Source: Acetobacter estunensis (GTDB taxonomy: Bacteria; Pseudomonadota; Alphaproteobacteria; Acetobacterales; Acetobacteraceae). Taken from it: DNA of 64,000 nucleotides. The stretch is taken from positions 1 to 64,000 of the forward strand of contig NZ_JAHRDV010000009.1 in NCBI RefSeq assembly GCF_019083805.1. Reading direction: 5' to 3'. Under the pieces are notes generated by a model. It was given only the letters and a program-made list of their open reading frames with translations. It was not told where the DNA came from and searched no databases. The translations under genes and the position numbers were made by a program. Below are positions 26,019-36,107 of the stretch, in pieces (position 1 is the first letter of the stretch; every line of letters begins with the position of its first letter).

Positions 26019-27419
26019 CTATCGCTGCGGGGGCACATTCCTCACCGGCACGGACACCCCTATTTTCATGCCCTCATCACCACGAAAGGATGAAGCACGC
26101 CGCACGTCTTGCCGGTCTCGCATCCACCCCACCACACTCCCGATCCCCACAATGCCCAGAATGGCACCCGCGCTCAGAGCCAATTCCCCACGCGTCGCCG
26201 GATAGAGCGCCATGGAGGCAGGAACCGCCATCAGACAGGCCAGCGTGAACCAGCCAAGAGCACGACGTTCCGGCGCAAGCTTCATGCCCGCCATGACGAT
26301 CAGGACATCATCGATGATGATGAACGAACCAATTACACTCACAAGAAAAGCAAAAACCAGCTTGGGGGAAGCAATAGCCGAAAGCGCAACCAATCCCGAG
26401 GCGACCGCCACGCACAGCACGGCGCGACGGGGGATACCGCTGGCATTCGTCGCGTCATGAAACGCCTTTGGCCCATACCCGGATAATGCGAATTCGTTCA
26501 GCACGCGTGAGGCGGCGAACAGCCCAGAATTGAGCGTGGACAGGATGGCCGCCAGAATGACCAGAGTCATGGCATCCTGCGCGAACGGCACATTGAGGCG
26601 TTCCAGCACCAGCAGGAAAGGCGAATTGCCCGGCGCATATTCCTTCCACGACACGAGGCACAGCAACATGCCGATGGACGTCATGAAGAAAGCCGCCAGT
26701 CGGATCGCAATGGTTCGCGCCACCCGTGCGATATTGGCCGCGGGCGAATCCGTTTCCAGCGCCGCGATCGTGCCGATTTCGCTGCCAGACATGGAGAACA
26801 CAGCCGCCGGGACCGCCGAAAGCACGGCAATGCCTCCATGAGGAAAGAAGCCACCCTCAAGAAGTGGAAGCTGGGTGATATGCCGCCCGACCGCCAGCGC
26901 GTACAAACCCACACCCAGAAACGCGAGCACAGCCAGAATCTTGATCCCCGACAGCCAACTCTCGACCTCGCCATACCCGCGCACGGAAGCAAGGTTGAGC
27001 GCTGTCATCACCCCGAGAATCAGCGCCTCGATCACCCAGTAGGGCAGGTGCACAAATGGCGCCATGAGCGTGGCCGCAGCCATGACTTCGATACCGATGG
27101 TGGTGATCCAGATGGTCCAGTAGGTCCACCCCATGACGAAGCCGCACCGATGCCCCAACACACCGCCGATCTGCGCCACGAACGAGCCGCGCCCCGGTGC
27201 CCGCAGCGCCACCAGACACACCATGATGTTCACACACAGAACGAGAAGTCCGGCAAAGGCGTAAGACAGGATGACGGACGGACCGGCCGTGGCAATGGCG
27301 CCCGACGATCCGACGAAGAACCCGGCTCCCATCACCCCTCCAAGGGCGATCATGGTCACATGACGGGAGCGCAATGCGCCGCCTGTGGTCGTGGGGCTGG
27401 AAACGGTCTGTCCGCTCAT
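26019..27419 (-). CDS. APC-superfamily amino-acid permease
   Basis: Inner-membrane amino-acid or amine permease of 466 residues with about twelve helices, in the amino-acid transporter (AAT) group. Motifs are MIALGGVMGAGFFVGSSGAI in helix 1, SYAFAGLLVLCVNIMV in helix 2, and AAVFSMSGSEIGTIAALET with the family EIG core in helix 6. A strong AGGAGGAA site precedes the start. The PuuB-like oxidase gene ends 270 bases upstream on the same strand, so the pair may serve one amine or amino acid; no substrate is assigned. Confidence 0.88.
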   Translation of the reverse strand: MSGQTVSSPTTTGGALRSRHVTMIALGGVMGAGFFVGSSGAIATAGPSVILSYAFAGLLVLCVNIMVCLVALRAPGRGSFVAQIGGVLGHRCGFVMGWTYWTIWITTIGIEVMAAATLMAPFVHLPYWVIEALILGVMTALNLASVRGYGEVESWLSGIKILAVLAFLGVGLYALAVGRHITQLPLLEGGFFPHGGIAVLSAVPAAVFSMSGSEIGTIAALETDSPAANIARVARTIAIRLAAFFMTSIGMLLCLVSWKEYAPGNSPFLLVLERLNVPFAQDAMTLVILAAILSTLNSGLFAASRVLNEFALSGYGPKAFHDATNASGIPRRAVLCVAVASGLVALSAIASPKLVFAFLVSVIGSFIIIDDVLIVMAGMKLAPERRALGWFTLACLMAVPASMALYPATRGELALSAGAILGIVGIGSVVGWMRDRQDVRRASSFRGDEGMKIGVSVPVRNVPPQR

Positions 27420-27689
27420 GTTTCCTCCTGCGATCGGACACGCCGTTTTTGGCTTATCCGGGGCACGCCCTTGTCACATACGACATGAGCGCAGGTTATC
27501 TCGGAGCCGCAGATCGGGCCATAAAACCGGATCGCGGATTATTATTCTCCAACCGTAACGACATAAAGACGGAGCGGTCAATTCCTGATCGTCCTCCACC
27601 ATGTCGCTTTGAGAAAACCGGAAGGACGTTGTCGCCCTCCGGCTGCCATCAAAATCCTGTAATGTCTATCTTGGAAACCGGTAACTGGT

Positions 27690-28961
27690 TCAGGCACCCG
27701 CCAGACGATCCCGCAGCCGCCCCCACACGATTCCAGCCGCCACGCCCACACGCCAGAAGCGATGAAACGGCACCGGACGGATGGGCGTGAACGGAAACAG
27801 GGGTGAGGCTTCGCCTGCCAGATAGCGGGCGATCTCCTGTCCCGTCAGCGTGGCCAGAGCCACGCCACGCCCGTTGTAACCGAGAGCCGCGACCAGACCC
27901 GGCTGCGGCTCATGCCAATGCGGGTAATGATCCAGCGTCATGGCCAGTTGTCCGTTCCAGCCGTGCGTCCATGAGACTGCTCCCCGCAGTTCGGGCCAGA
28001 GCTTTTCGGCATGGGCCGTCAGAAAGGGAAAACTCGCCACGCCCTGTGCGGGATGGGAGAATGAGCGTCCTCCCATCAGCAGCCGCCCCTGGGCGTCTAC
28101 ACGATAATAAGCCGTCACGATGCCCAGTTCATACAACACCTCGCCCTGCGCCATAATGCGCTCACGCAAAGCCTGTGGCAGTGGCGTGCTGGACACGATG
28201 GCGCTGTAAACGGGGATAACGGACCGTCGCAACGGATTGATCAGCGAGGAACTGTAACCGTTCGTTCCCACCACCACCTTGTCGCAGGTCACGCTGCCCT
28301 GAGGGGTCACCGCCTGCCATGCGCGTGCGGACCGCCGCAGACACACGACCGGACTTTGCGAACAGATGCGTGCGCCCGCTTCCATCGCAGCTCGTGTCAG
28401 ACCGCGCGTATACGCCAAGGGATCGACCTGCCCTCCCCGCGCGTCCAGCAGCGCCGCCTTGTGATAAGGCGAACCCGTGCGCGTCTGCACAGCTGCTTCA
28501 TCCAACCATGACACCGGCCAGCCGCGCGCAAGGCACTGATCCGCCAGTTCCCGCAACGCCGGGATCTGGGAGGGCGCTGTGGCCGTCCGCAATGTGCCGC
28601 CCCGTATGGCATCACAGGCAATGCCATGCCGCTCGATCAATTCGAACACTAGGTCGGGCGCGTTCCATGCCAGATGCGCCAGCCGTCCTCCCACCTCTGG
28701 CCCAAAATCCTTCTCCACCTCCTCCGGCGGCGGTTTCAGGCCCGGATTGACCTGACCACCATTCCGACCGGAAGCCCCCCATCCCGGCTCGTGCCGTTCC
28801 AGCAGGACAACACGCGCGCCCTGCTGCGCCAGATGGAGAGCCGTGGATACCCCCGTCAGTCCACCACCGATAATGGCCACATCGGCCTGTACATCCCCTG
28901 TCAGAGGCGGGATTCCGGAAAGGGGTGAACTACTGGTTTCATAGAGACTGCCAATTGCCAT
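27690..28961 (-). CDS. FAD-dependent oxidase, PuuB/OrdL-like (DAO family)
   Basis: Flavoprotein of the DAO family, 423 residues from the preferred start. The N-terminal Rossmann motif is DVAIIGGGLTGVSTALHLAQ, followed by ERHEPGWGASGRNGGQVNPG, the covalent/FAD-site signature of the PuuB group, and a C-terminal GYNGRGVALATLTG. Gamma-glutamylputrescine oxidase and related N-alkyl amino-acid oxidases share this arrangement. An earlier in-frame ATG exists at 29018, but the one at 28961 has an AGGACAG site and leaves an 86-base divergent gap to glf. It may supply aldehyde or demethylated amine to nearby catabolic enzymes (inferred). Confidence 0.85.
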   Translation of the reverse strand: MAIGSLYETSSSPLSGIPPLTGDVQADVAIIGGGLTGVSTALHLAQQGARVVLLERHEPGWGASGRNGGQVNPGLKPPPEEVEKDFGPEVGGRLAHLAWNAPDLVFELIERHGIACDAIRGGTLRTATAPSQIPALRELADQCLARGWPVSWLDEAAVQTRTGSPYHKAALLDARGGQVDPLAYTRGLTRAAMEAGARICSQSPVVCLRRSARAWQAVTPQGSVTCDKVVVGTNGYSSSLINPLRRSVIPVYSAIVSSTPLPQALRERIMAQGEVLYELGIVTAYYRVDAQGRLLMGGRSFSHPAQGVASFPFLTAHAEKLWPELRGAVSWTHGWNGQLAMTLDHYPHWHEPQPGLVAALGYNGRGVALATLTGQEIARYLAGEASPLFPFTPIRPVPFHRFWRVGVAAGIVWGRLRDRLAGA

Positions 28962-29047
28962 CGTGCTGTCCTGCTTTACTGGTGCCTTCACGGCCAATGA
29001 CCTATCCTGCGACATCATAGGGTCACGATCCCGGGAGACATTTGAAT

Positions 29048-30199
29048 ATGCGTTATTGTATTGTCGGTGCTGGTTTCAGCGGAAGTATTATGGCGCGTGC
29101 GCTCGCGGAAAATGGGCATGATATCCTGCTGATCGACGAACGTTCGCACGTCGCGGGCAACTGTCACACGACGCGTGACGCGGAAACCGGCGTCATGGTC
29201 CATCACTATGGCCCGCATATCTTTCACACTTCAAGTGATCGCGTGTGGAATTACATCAATCGCTTCGGATCGTTTCGACCCTATATCAACCGGGTGAAAG
29301 CCCAGTCCGGTGGCCGGGTCTACTCCCTGCCGATCAATCTGCTCACCATCAACCAGTTCTTCGGCACAACCCTGCGTCCCGATGAGGCCCGCGCCTTCAT
29401 CGCCGCCAAGGCGGATCGCTCCATTACCGAGCCACGCTCCTTTGAGGAGCAGGCGCTGTCTATGATCGGCCCCGAACTCTACGAGGCGTTCTTTCACGGC
29501 TACACGCTCAAGCAGTGGGGCCTCTCCCCAAAGAAACTGCCTGCCTCTATCCTCAAGCGTCTGCCGGTGCGCTTCAATTATGACGACAACTACTTCAACC
29601 ACACCCATCAGGGCATTCCCGAAGACGGTTACACCGCCATCGTGGAAAACATCCTCAACCATCCAAAGATCGAACGCGCTCTCGGGACGCGCTTCGAAGA
29701 CGTGAAGGAGACGTTTCACCACGTCTTCTATACCGGCCCGATCGACCGTTTCTTCGGCTTCCCACTGGGCCGCTTGGGCTATCGCACGCTCGACTTCGAA
29801 CGCTTCACCGCCGAGGGCGATTATCAGGGCACGGCAGTCATGAATTATTGCGACCGAGCCGTGCCCTACACGCGCGTGTCCGAACACAAGCACTTCGCGC
29901 CATGGGAAGCCGACAAGCTGGAGCGCACGGTCTGCTTCCGGGAATACAGCCGCCTCGCAAACGAGAACGACATCCCGTACTATCCGATCCGCCTTGTGCA
30001 GGAGCAGGACATGCTCGCGGCTTACGTGGACATGGCACGCAAGACGAAAGGGGTGTCCTTTCTCGGGCGCCTCGGCACCTATCGTTATCTCGACATGGAC
30101 GTCTCGATCGGAGAGGCGCTGGACGCAGTGGACACCACATTGGCGGCTCTCCGCGACAACAGCGATATCCCCTCTTTTTTCGTCAACCCGCTTCCATAA
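29048..30199 (+). CDS. glf: UDP-galactopyranose mutase
   Basis: Flavoenzyme converting UDP-galactopyranose to UDP-galactofuranose for surface glycans, 383 residues. The FAD motif is YCIVGAGFSGSIMARALA; HVAGNCHTTRDAETG and HHYGPHIFHT follow, as in bacterial Glf, with the GYTLKQWGLSPKKLP and YTGPIDRFFG segments near the active site. The ATG at 29048 is placed by a GGGAG site at 29033-29037; a TTG six bases earlier is less likely. It converges on the repeat/glycosyltransferase gene across a strong terminator, and both may feed cell-surface carbohydrate. Confidence 0.92.
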   Translation: MRYCIVGAGFSGSIMARALAENGHDILLIDERSHVAGNCHTTRDAETGVMVHHYGPHIFHTSSDRVWNYINRFGSFRPYINRVKAQSGGRVYSLPINLLTINQFFGTTLRPDEARAFIAAKADRSITEPRSFEEQALSMIGPELYEAFFHGYTLKQWGLSPKKLPASILKRLPVRFNYDDNYFNHTHQGIPEDGYTAIVENILNHPKIERALGTRFEDVKETFHHVFYTGPIDRFFGFPLGRLGYRTLDFERFTAEGDYQGTAVMNYCDRAVPYTRVSEHKHFAPWEADKLERTVCFREYSRLANENDIPYYPIRLVQEQDMLAAYVDMARKTKGVSFLGRLGTYRYLDMDVSIGEALDAVDTTLAALRDNSDIPSFFVNPLP

Positions 30200-30208
30200 A
30201 CCGGCGAC

Positions 30209-30236
30209 ACCACGGGAGGAGCGGACCTCCCGTGGT
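30209..30236. terminator. bidirectional terminator between glf and the Hint/GT gene
   Basis: ACCACGGGAGG (30209-30219) and CCTCCCGTGGT (30226-30236) form a perfect 11-bp stem with a 6-base loop, exactly between two convergent stops (30199 and 30244). It is symmetric and can serve both strands. Confidence 0.75.
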
Positions 30237-30243
30237 CCCTCAC

Positions 30244-33200
30244 TCAGGCCCTGAGACGAACCGCCTGCACCGACACATTCAGCGCCGCTGCCAGACCACT
30301 GTCCACAGCGGTCGCGGTGAAGATTGCCCGCACCATACGCTGACCGCTCCGCCCAAGTGACTCGACCTTTTCTGGGGCGTCATGCAACCGCACGATCCGG
30401 CGCGCCATGGAGTCGGCATCCCCGCACATCAGCGTTTCCAGTCGCTTGGAAAGGGAAAGGCCTTCAGCAGCCACAGGTGTCATCACACAGGGCAGCCCCG
30501 CCGCAAACGTGTCCACCACCTTGGCGGCGACACCCGCTCCCAGTCGCTGGGACGCCACGCCCAGACGTACGGCACTGAACAAATCACGCGATAGATTGTC
30601 CACGGCGCCCACGACCTCGACACCGCCGCATGTCTCGCCAGCCGTCCGGACCAGAGCGCTCACGACATCCTGCGGCCCCTCACCCGCCAACACACAACGT
30701 ATGTGCGAAGCCTGCGCCCACACGCGCGGCATGACGTCTCGGACCAGCCATGAAGCCGCTTCCAGCGTTTCCATGTGTCCGTAATGTCCGAGGAACGCGA
30801 CACCAGAACGCTGCACAGCGTCCACCGAAACCGACACGGCCGCCACATTCCATGGTGCGACATGGACGTTCAGCATGGGGGCCAGAGCCCGCAAACCGGT
30901 CGCTTCCACTTCGGAATGCACGATGACTGCATCGCACAGTAAGGCCGTGGTCAATTCCTGCGTGCGCAGTCGGGCAACGGCTCGACCGAGTTCCGGAACC
31001 TGCTGCACATCGGCCCGCCGCGCCAGCGCCAGGTGACGCAACGAACGCAGAGCAAACAGCAGTCGGGCACGCGGCAGATAACGGCGCGCAAGCCCCGCAT
31101 AAGCCAAGGCCACGGACTGCCCCCGCAGATACACCACCTCAAACGCATCGGTCTGACGCCGCAGCAGATCATCCACCGACGTGTAGAGTGGTGCCAGCGC
31201 CACGCTCACGCCTTCTGCTTCCAGCTCCGCCACCATCGCAGCCGGAACACACTGGCCCACCGCCGCGAAGGTTACGTCATAGCCAAGGCGTTTAAGACCG
31301 CGCATATGCGAAAGCAGCGCCGTCGCCTCCGATGACAGACCTTCGCAGGGCAGTGTCTCGGCCAGCACCAACGCCCGCCTGATCTCGGGCATGGACGCCG
31401 CCGCGCGTCCCGCACGCCTCCGCGCCTTACCCAGTTTCTCCACTTCGTCGCGGCGTGTGTCGCACTCCGCTTCCTGCGCACGCAGACGTTCGACCTGCTC
31501 CGTCATGAACGACAACGCCCGCAAACGCTCAGGGCGGGAAGCCAGCCCCTTCACCGCACGGGTGATGGCATGCTCCATCGCCTCATCCAGAACCTCCAGC
31601 GGCTCCAGCACTTTGGGCGATCCGGACAACGGCACCTTGGACACGGCATGACGCACCTCGACACGATGCGCACAGCGCCAGTCCAGCGGCTCATCCAGAT
31701 CCAGCCGGAACCCAGCCCAGCCCGCACCCATGCCGGCCCGCGCGATGTCGCCGCGCTGGCGGTCCGCCGATAACGTGGCGATGGAGCGGCCATCGACAAT
31801 AATCTCGACGCACGCCATGTCGAACGGATGCCGGGCATCCCACGCCCACCCTTCGATCCGGCTGTGCATCACGCTGTCCAGCCATCCCTGGAAACGGCTG
31901 TCGTCCTCAAACTCCTCGTCCATTTCGGCCGTTTCCAGAAGAGATACGTACTCTTCCAGCTTCGCGCGAATGGCCCGCAGCGTCTCACCTTCATCCACAT
32001 AAGGGGCACAGCGCACGGCCCACTCCCGGCTCGCATCGGGATAGATCTTGTAATATTCAGCAAAGTTCTGGAAGATACCCCGCGCGCCATCCTCGACGTA
32101 ACTCTCGGAAGCCGCTCCCTCGGCCAACAGGACATCATGCGTGTCCAGCTCGATGTGGAAGTAGTTCACTTCTCCGATGGACTCATCACGCACGATGCTG
32201 TGGCCATTGATCAGCGCGCCAGCGGGCACCAGCACGCCGTCGAGGAACATCGCGTGCTGGGCGGACACACGCAGATCCCGACGCGGCAGACCTTCGCCAA
32301 GCGAACCCGCGCGGAACAGAACTGGAAAGAGGCTGGAATTACTGGCGACAAACTCCGGGGCGTAGCTACGACGACCGATCCAGCGAATGGGCCGTAACGC
32401 GCCCGAAGCCGTACGCACACGATCCCCGATGCGCAGGGTCTCGACCGGAACCTCTCCATTCTCGACCGCGATCAGTGTGCCGAGCAGGTAACAGGCCACA
32501 TAGGTTAGCACGCCGTCCGACCAATCTGCCGAACTGAACTCCTCGGGCGTAAGAGTGCCCTGCGTATCGGCGAAAGATAGGGTCTGGGTAAGTGTCGTGC
32601 CGTTGCTGGTGGCCGTAATCGTCACCGTGTCGCCCGAAACGGAAACGCTCGGAGTGTCCGCGCCTTTAAGCGCGTCCAGTTCCAGCATACCGCCCGAAGC
32701 CAGTGTAAGGTTGGTGACTGTGATATCGCTCTGAACGAGTTCAAGTGTGCCGCCCGACTGCACCGTGACGGCGTCAATCGTCGGCGCATATCCACTGTCA
32801 TGATAGGCAACGAGATACCCATTGCTTTCGACCGTGGCGCCCGAAACCGTCGTATTGACGGCATCGAGTTCACCACCACTCTCGATCGTTGCATTGGCAA
32901 TGTTCGCTACCGTCGCATCGGCCGCCGTAGTGCCGCCCGCACCGCTGACAGTGCCCCCACTTTCAATGACAACACCAGAAGCGTTTCCTCCCGCATGCAC
33001 GAACAACACGCCGCCGCTTTCAACGGTGGTGTCATTCATGGTCGCGCCCGACTCGATCAGGGCGCTACCACCGGAAATCAGCAGTGTCCCGTCCGCCGAC
33101 CCGGCGTCGGCATGCAAAAGTGCGCCGGAACCGATCAGTTGCGCGCCTGATATGTATCCCGCATTGGTGATGGATTCCTGCTCAAGGCCCGCCACACCAT

Positions 33201-33710
33201 ACGCAATGGTGCCATACGCGCTGCCACCGGCGAGGACCGCCTGATTGCCTCCCGCCGACACAATGGCCCCGCTGGCCACACCCCATCATTGATGTCCTGC
33301 TTCGCCCCGGCAAGAATCACCGTGCCGGAGTCAGTGCCGTACAGGCTTTCCAGAGCATCGGATCCTGAAAGGGTGACGTTGCTGGCCGCCGCTCCCGAGG
33401 CTACGACAAAAGCATTCGTGGCGACTGTCGTGTTTTCGATAAGGCCGCCACCTGAAATCGTCAGGAAGCTGCCATCGGCCACCGTGCCGCCACTGACGGT
33501 GCCCTGCACACCAGGCTCACTGGTGTGGTCGCCTGCCTTGCCGACAAAAAGCTTACCACCGTCTTCCACGGTTACCGACGACACAACGCCGCCACTGGTC
33601 ATCGAAAGAATACCGCCGCTTTCGATGATTGCACTGGTAACGGACGAGGAGAGTGTCGTAATCCCGGTCCCGGATTTCACATCCAACGGCGTATTCGTCG
33701 TGTCGCTCAT
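30244..33710 (-). pseudogene. AIDA-repeat/Hint/glycosyltransferase fusion, frame-disrupted
   Basis: One surface-type gene of about 1,150 codons split by a frameshift near 33276-33284. The N-terminal part (33710 to about 33280) has AIDA-like repeats of the SGG-x-V-x-x-x-x-V-x-x-GG-x-L kind. The same repeats resume in another frame at ASGAIVSAGG and run to about residue 255 of the downstream frame. Then come a Hint_2 domain at about 262-410 (CYLLGTLIAVENGEVPVE, nucleophile Cys263, and SAQHAMFLDG), a GWAWD-type domain at about 476-545, and a GT4-like glycosyltransferase at about 635-1011 (VVDTFAAGLPCVMTPVAAEG). Bases GGGGTGTGG at the junction look like GTGGTG with one G lost. A sequencing error, pseudogenisation or phase variation are all possible. 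Apart from the frame break all domains appear intact. Confidence 0.78.
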
Positions 33711-33952
33711 GAGTCCCTCGGAGCTTTGGCGCGACTCTTTTTGAATCGCGCGAACTAAAAAACGTTCCGGGTCTCATTCTTCGTGCTGTTTACTAATTTT
33801 CCGGATACAGACCTTGCCGATCCGTTAAGGCGCAGCCTCTGCCGCCAATGCCAAAAAGCGCCCTACAAGAAATGAACGGCCAATTGGAGAGAACGAAAAC
33901 ATCCCGCCGATGGACTGGATAAGAAACTGTTTCAAACGCCAGCAGTAGAAAG
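33711..33952. other. intergenic region upstream of the Hint/GT gene
   Basis: The gap to the next gene (33998) is 287 bases. It should contain the promoter and leader of the leftward repeat/Hint gene. No coding frame with a recognisable product is seen. Its far end carries the terminator at 33953-33987. Confidence 0.5.
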
Positions 33953-33987
33953 CTGACGAGGAAAGGGCAGCCGCCCTTCCTCGTCAG
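33953..33987 (-). terminator. terminator of the small secreted protein gene
   Basis: CTGACGAGGAAAGGGC (33953-33968) pairs with GCCCTTCCTCGTCAG (33973-33987) as a 15-bp stem with one bulged A, just after the leftward stop at 33998. On the minus strand it is followed by CTTTCT, a weak T-run. Confidence 0.7.
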
Positions 33988-33997
33988 AAACACTTTA

Positions 33998-34501
33998 TTA
34001 CGCGCCCTTGAGGTGCTTGACGCACAGGCTGTAATACCCGCCGCCCTTCATGATCCATTTCTGGCCACCATTCCCGCCCGTCGATTTGTTGGCGTGATAC
34101 TGATCCAGACAGGTCTTCATGCGGGCCTTACCAGCACTGAGCGAGGAATATTTCGACGACACGGCACCGGGGAACACCACATTGCCCGAAGAGACCGGCT
34201 CAACGGGTGCCTCGGCTTTCTTCGTGGCTGCGGGTGTCTCGGCTGCGGCCTTGCCATCGGCTGCCGCGGTCTTGTCGTCAGCCTTGTCCTCGGGCTCGGC
34301 TTCCGCACCACCGCACTGCGCCGCCTTGAAGGCCTTGTACGTCTGGCCTGCCAGCGTGCCGTCTTCCTTCGCGGTCTTGAACTTCGCGTGGCATTCCTTG
34401 GCAGTCATGGCGTGAGCCGCCTGCGGTACGCCCACGAACGCTACACCGGAAAGAAGAGCGAGAGACGCGAGCGAGGCGCGTGCTGAACGATTGAAGCCCA
34501 T
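33998..34501 (-). CDS. small secreted Cys-containing protein, PsiF-like fragments
   Basis: A 167-residue exported protein. It has a signal peptide ending PQAAHA, then MTAKECHAKFKTAKEDGTLAG...FKAAQCG, an Ala/Glu/Lys-rich low-complexity linker of about 40 residues, and a C-terminal KARMKTCLDQYHANK...YYSLCVKHLK. The paired-cysteine ECxxKFKxA...AxxC and MKTCxxxY patterns recall PsiF-type repeats, but I cannot make a firm family call. Four mature cysteines could form disulfides in the periplasm. It has its own terminator and no operon partner; amtB follows behind a separate terminator. Confidence 0.7.
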   Translation of the reverse strand: MGFNRSARASLASLALLSGVAFVGVPQAAHAMTAKECHAKFKTAKEDGTLAGQTYKAFKAAQCGGAEAEPEDKADDKTAAADGKAAAETPAATKKAEAPVEPVSSGNVVFPGAVSSKYSSLSAGKARMKTCLDQYHANKSTGGNGGQKWIMKGGGYYSLCVKHLKGA

Positions 34502-34642
34502 CGGCTGTCCTTATGACTGTAGTGCGGAACACGCCCTGCCTCATGACCGGACGCGGTGGACCATTTCTCCGCAGGAATGACAGGCCCAACCGTAGAAAGA
34601 CCTCATGGCCGGGCAACACGCAAGACAATGTGAATGAAAGAA

Positions 34643-34671
34643 AAAGGGCAGGCCCATCAGACCTGCCCTTT
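34643..34671 (-). terminator. rho-independent terminator of amtB
   Basis: AAAGGGCAGG (34643-34652) and CCTGCCCTTT (34662-34671) form a perfect 10-bp stem with a 9-base loop. Read on the minus strand the hairpin is followed by TTTTTCTTTC, a canonical terminator just after the amtB stop at 34701. Confidence 0.85.
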
Positions 34672-34700
34672 CTTCCATACAACCGGACCGAACGACGGTC

Positions 34701-36107
34701 TCAGGCGATACGCTCGCCATGCTGGGAAACATCCAGACCTTCGAGTTCCTGATCGGGAGAAACCCGCAGACCCACCAGCATGTCCACGATCTTGAGCAGA
34801 ATGAACGTCATCGCGCCGCACCACACGATGGTCACGCCCACAGCTTCGGCCTGCACCAAAAGCTGATGGAGCGAGCCGGACGTGCCTTCCGGCGAGGCAT
34901 CAGTGGCCGACAGTGGTCCATAAGCCAGAACACCCGTCAGCAATGCGCCCACAATGCCGCCGATGCCATGCACGCCAAAAGCATCGAGGCTGTCGTCATA
35001 ACCCATCATATGCTTGAGGCTGGTCGCGCCCCAGTAACAGACAACGCCCGTCACCAGACCGATGATCAGCGCGCCACCGGGCAGCACGAAGCCGGCTGCC
35101 GGCGTGATGGCCACCAGACCACCGACCGCACCCGAGATGATGCCCAACACCGTTGGGCGCCCCGTGCGGATCCATTCCGCCACCATCCACGACACGCCGG
35201 CCGCTGCAGCAGCGATCTGGGTCGTCGCCATCGCCATGCCCGCGCGGCCGTTGGCGCCCGCAGCCGACCCGGCATTGAAGCCGAACCAGCCCACCCACAG
35301 AAGGGAGGCACCAATAACAGCGTAGGTCAGATTGAACGGTGCAAGATCATCCGTACCGAACCCCTTGCGCTTGCCAAGCACCAGCGCACACACGAGACCA
35401 GCGATACCGGCGTTGATATGCACGACCGTGCCACCCGCGAAATCCAGAGTTCCCATACCGGCCAGCCAGCCGATCGGGCTCCAGACCCAGTGCGCCACGG
35501 GCGAATAGACGACCAGCGACCACAGGATGGTGAAGATGCACATGGCCGAGAACTTCATACGCTCGGCATAGGCACCTGCGATCAGTGCCGGAGTGATAAT
35601 GGCGAAGGTCATCTGGAACGTCATGAAGACGCTCTCGGGAATCGTCATCGTCGTAGCATTGGGCGAGTCCGCGCCAATGGTGAAGGGCACGTCCGCGCCC
35701 TTGGCAATGTGCTCACCCAGCGTGGACAGGAACGCCTTCGACAGGCCGCCGACATAGGGCGTGCCGGTGGAAAAGGCGAGCGAGTAGCCCAGCACCATCC
35801 ATACGACGGTGATGATGCAGCAGATCGAAAAGCTCTGCATCAGCGTGGCCAGCACGTTCTTCTTGCGGACCATGCCTGCGTAGAACAGCGCCAGACCGGG
35901 AATGGTCATCATCAACACCAGCGCGGTGCTGGTCAGCATCCACGCCGTATCGCCCGTATCGATTGCAGGCGCAGGTGCTGCGTCCTCCGCCATGGCGGGA
36001 GTGGCGGCCAGCAGGGCCGTGCCTGCCATGGCCATGCGTGTCAGGCGGTTACGCCACAGATCCGGCACAGCCTCTCTCCTCACGAACGAGGAAACCTTGT
36101 TTTTCAT
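34701..36107 (-). CDS. amtB: ammonium transporter
   Basis: Ammonia channel/transporter of the Amt/Rh family, 468 residues. A signal peptide ends ATPAMA, followed by eleven helices. Conserved pore features are GTLDFAGGTVVHINAG (Asp and the first of the twin His) and DAFGVHGIGGIVG (second His), with SLKHMMGYDDSLDA preceding it. Its C-terminal tail (GLRVSPDQELEGLDVSQHGERIA) matches AmtB tails that bind GlnK. No glnK/glnB gene is adjacent, although glnK-amtB is the common arrangement. Confidence 0.94.
   Translation of the reverse strand: MKNKVSSFVRREAVPDLWRNRLTRMAMAGTALLAATPAMAEDAAPAPAIDTGDTAWMLTSTALVLMMTIPGLALFYAGMVRKKNVLATLMQSFSICCIITVVWMVLGYSLAFSTGTPYVGGLSKAFLSTLGEHIAKGADVPFTIGADSPNATTMTIPESVFMTFQMTFAIITPALIAGAYAERMKFSAMCIFTILWSLVVYSPVAHWVWSPIGWLAGMGTLDFAGGTVVHINAGIAGLVCALVLGKRKGFGTDDLAPFNLTYAVIGASLLWVGWFGFNAGSAAGANGRAGMAMATTQIAAAAAGVSWMVAEWIRTGRPTVLGIISGAVGGLVAITPAAGFVLPGGALIIGLVTGVVCYWGATSLKHMMGYDDSLDAFGVHGIGGIVGALLTGVLAYGPLSATDASPEGTSGSLHQLLVQAEAVGVTIVWCGAMTFILLKIVDMLVGLRVSPDQELEGLDVSQHGERIA

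Noticed and set aside
30244-33279. separate glycosyltransferase gene starting at GTG 33279
   Set aside because: The GTG has no ribosome site, and the repeats on either side of it are continuous in character, so a frame break is more likely than two genes.
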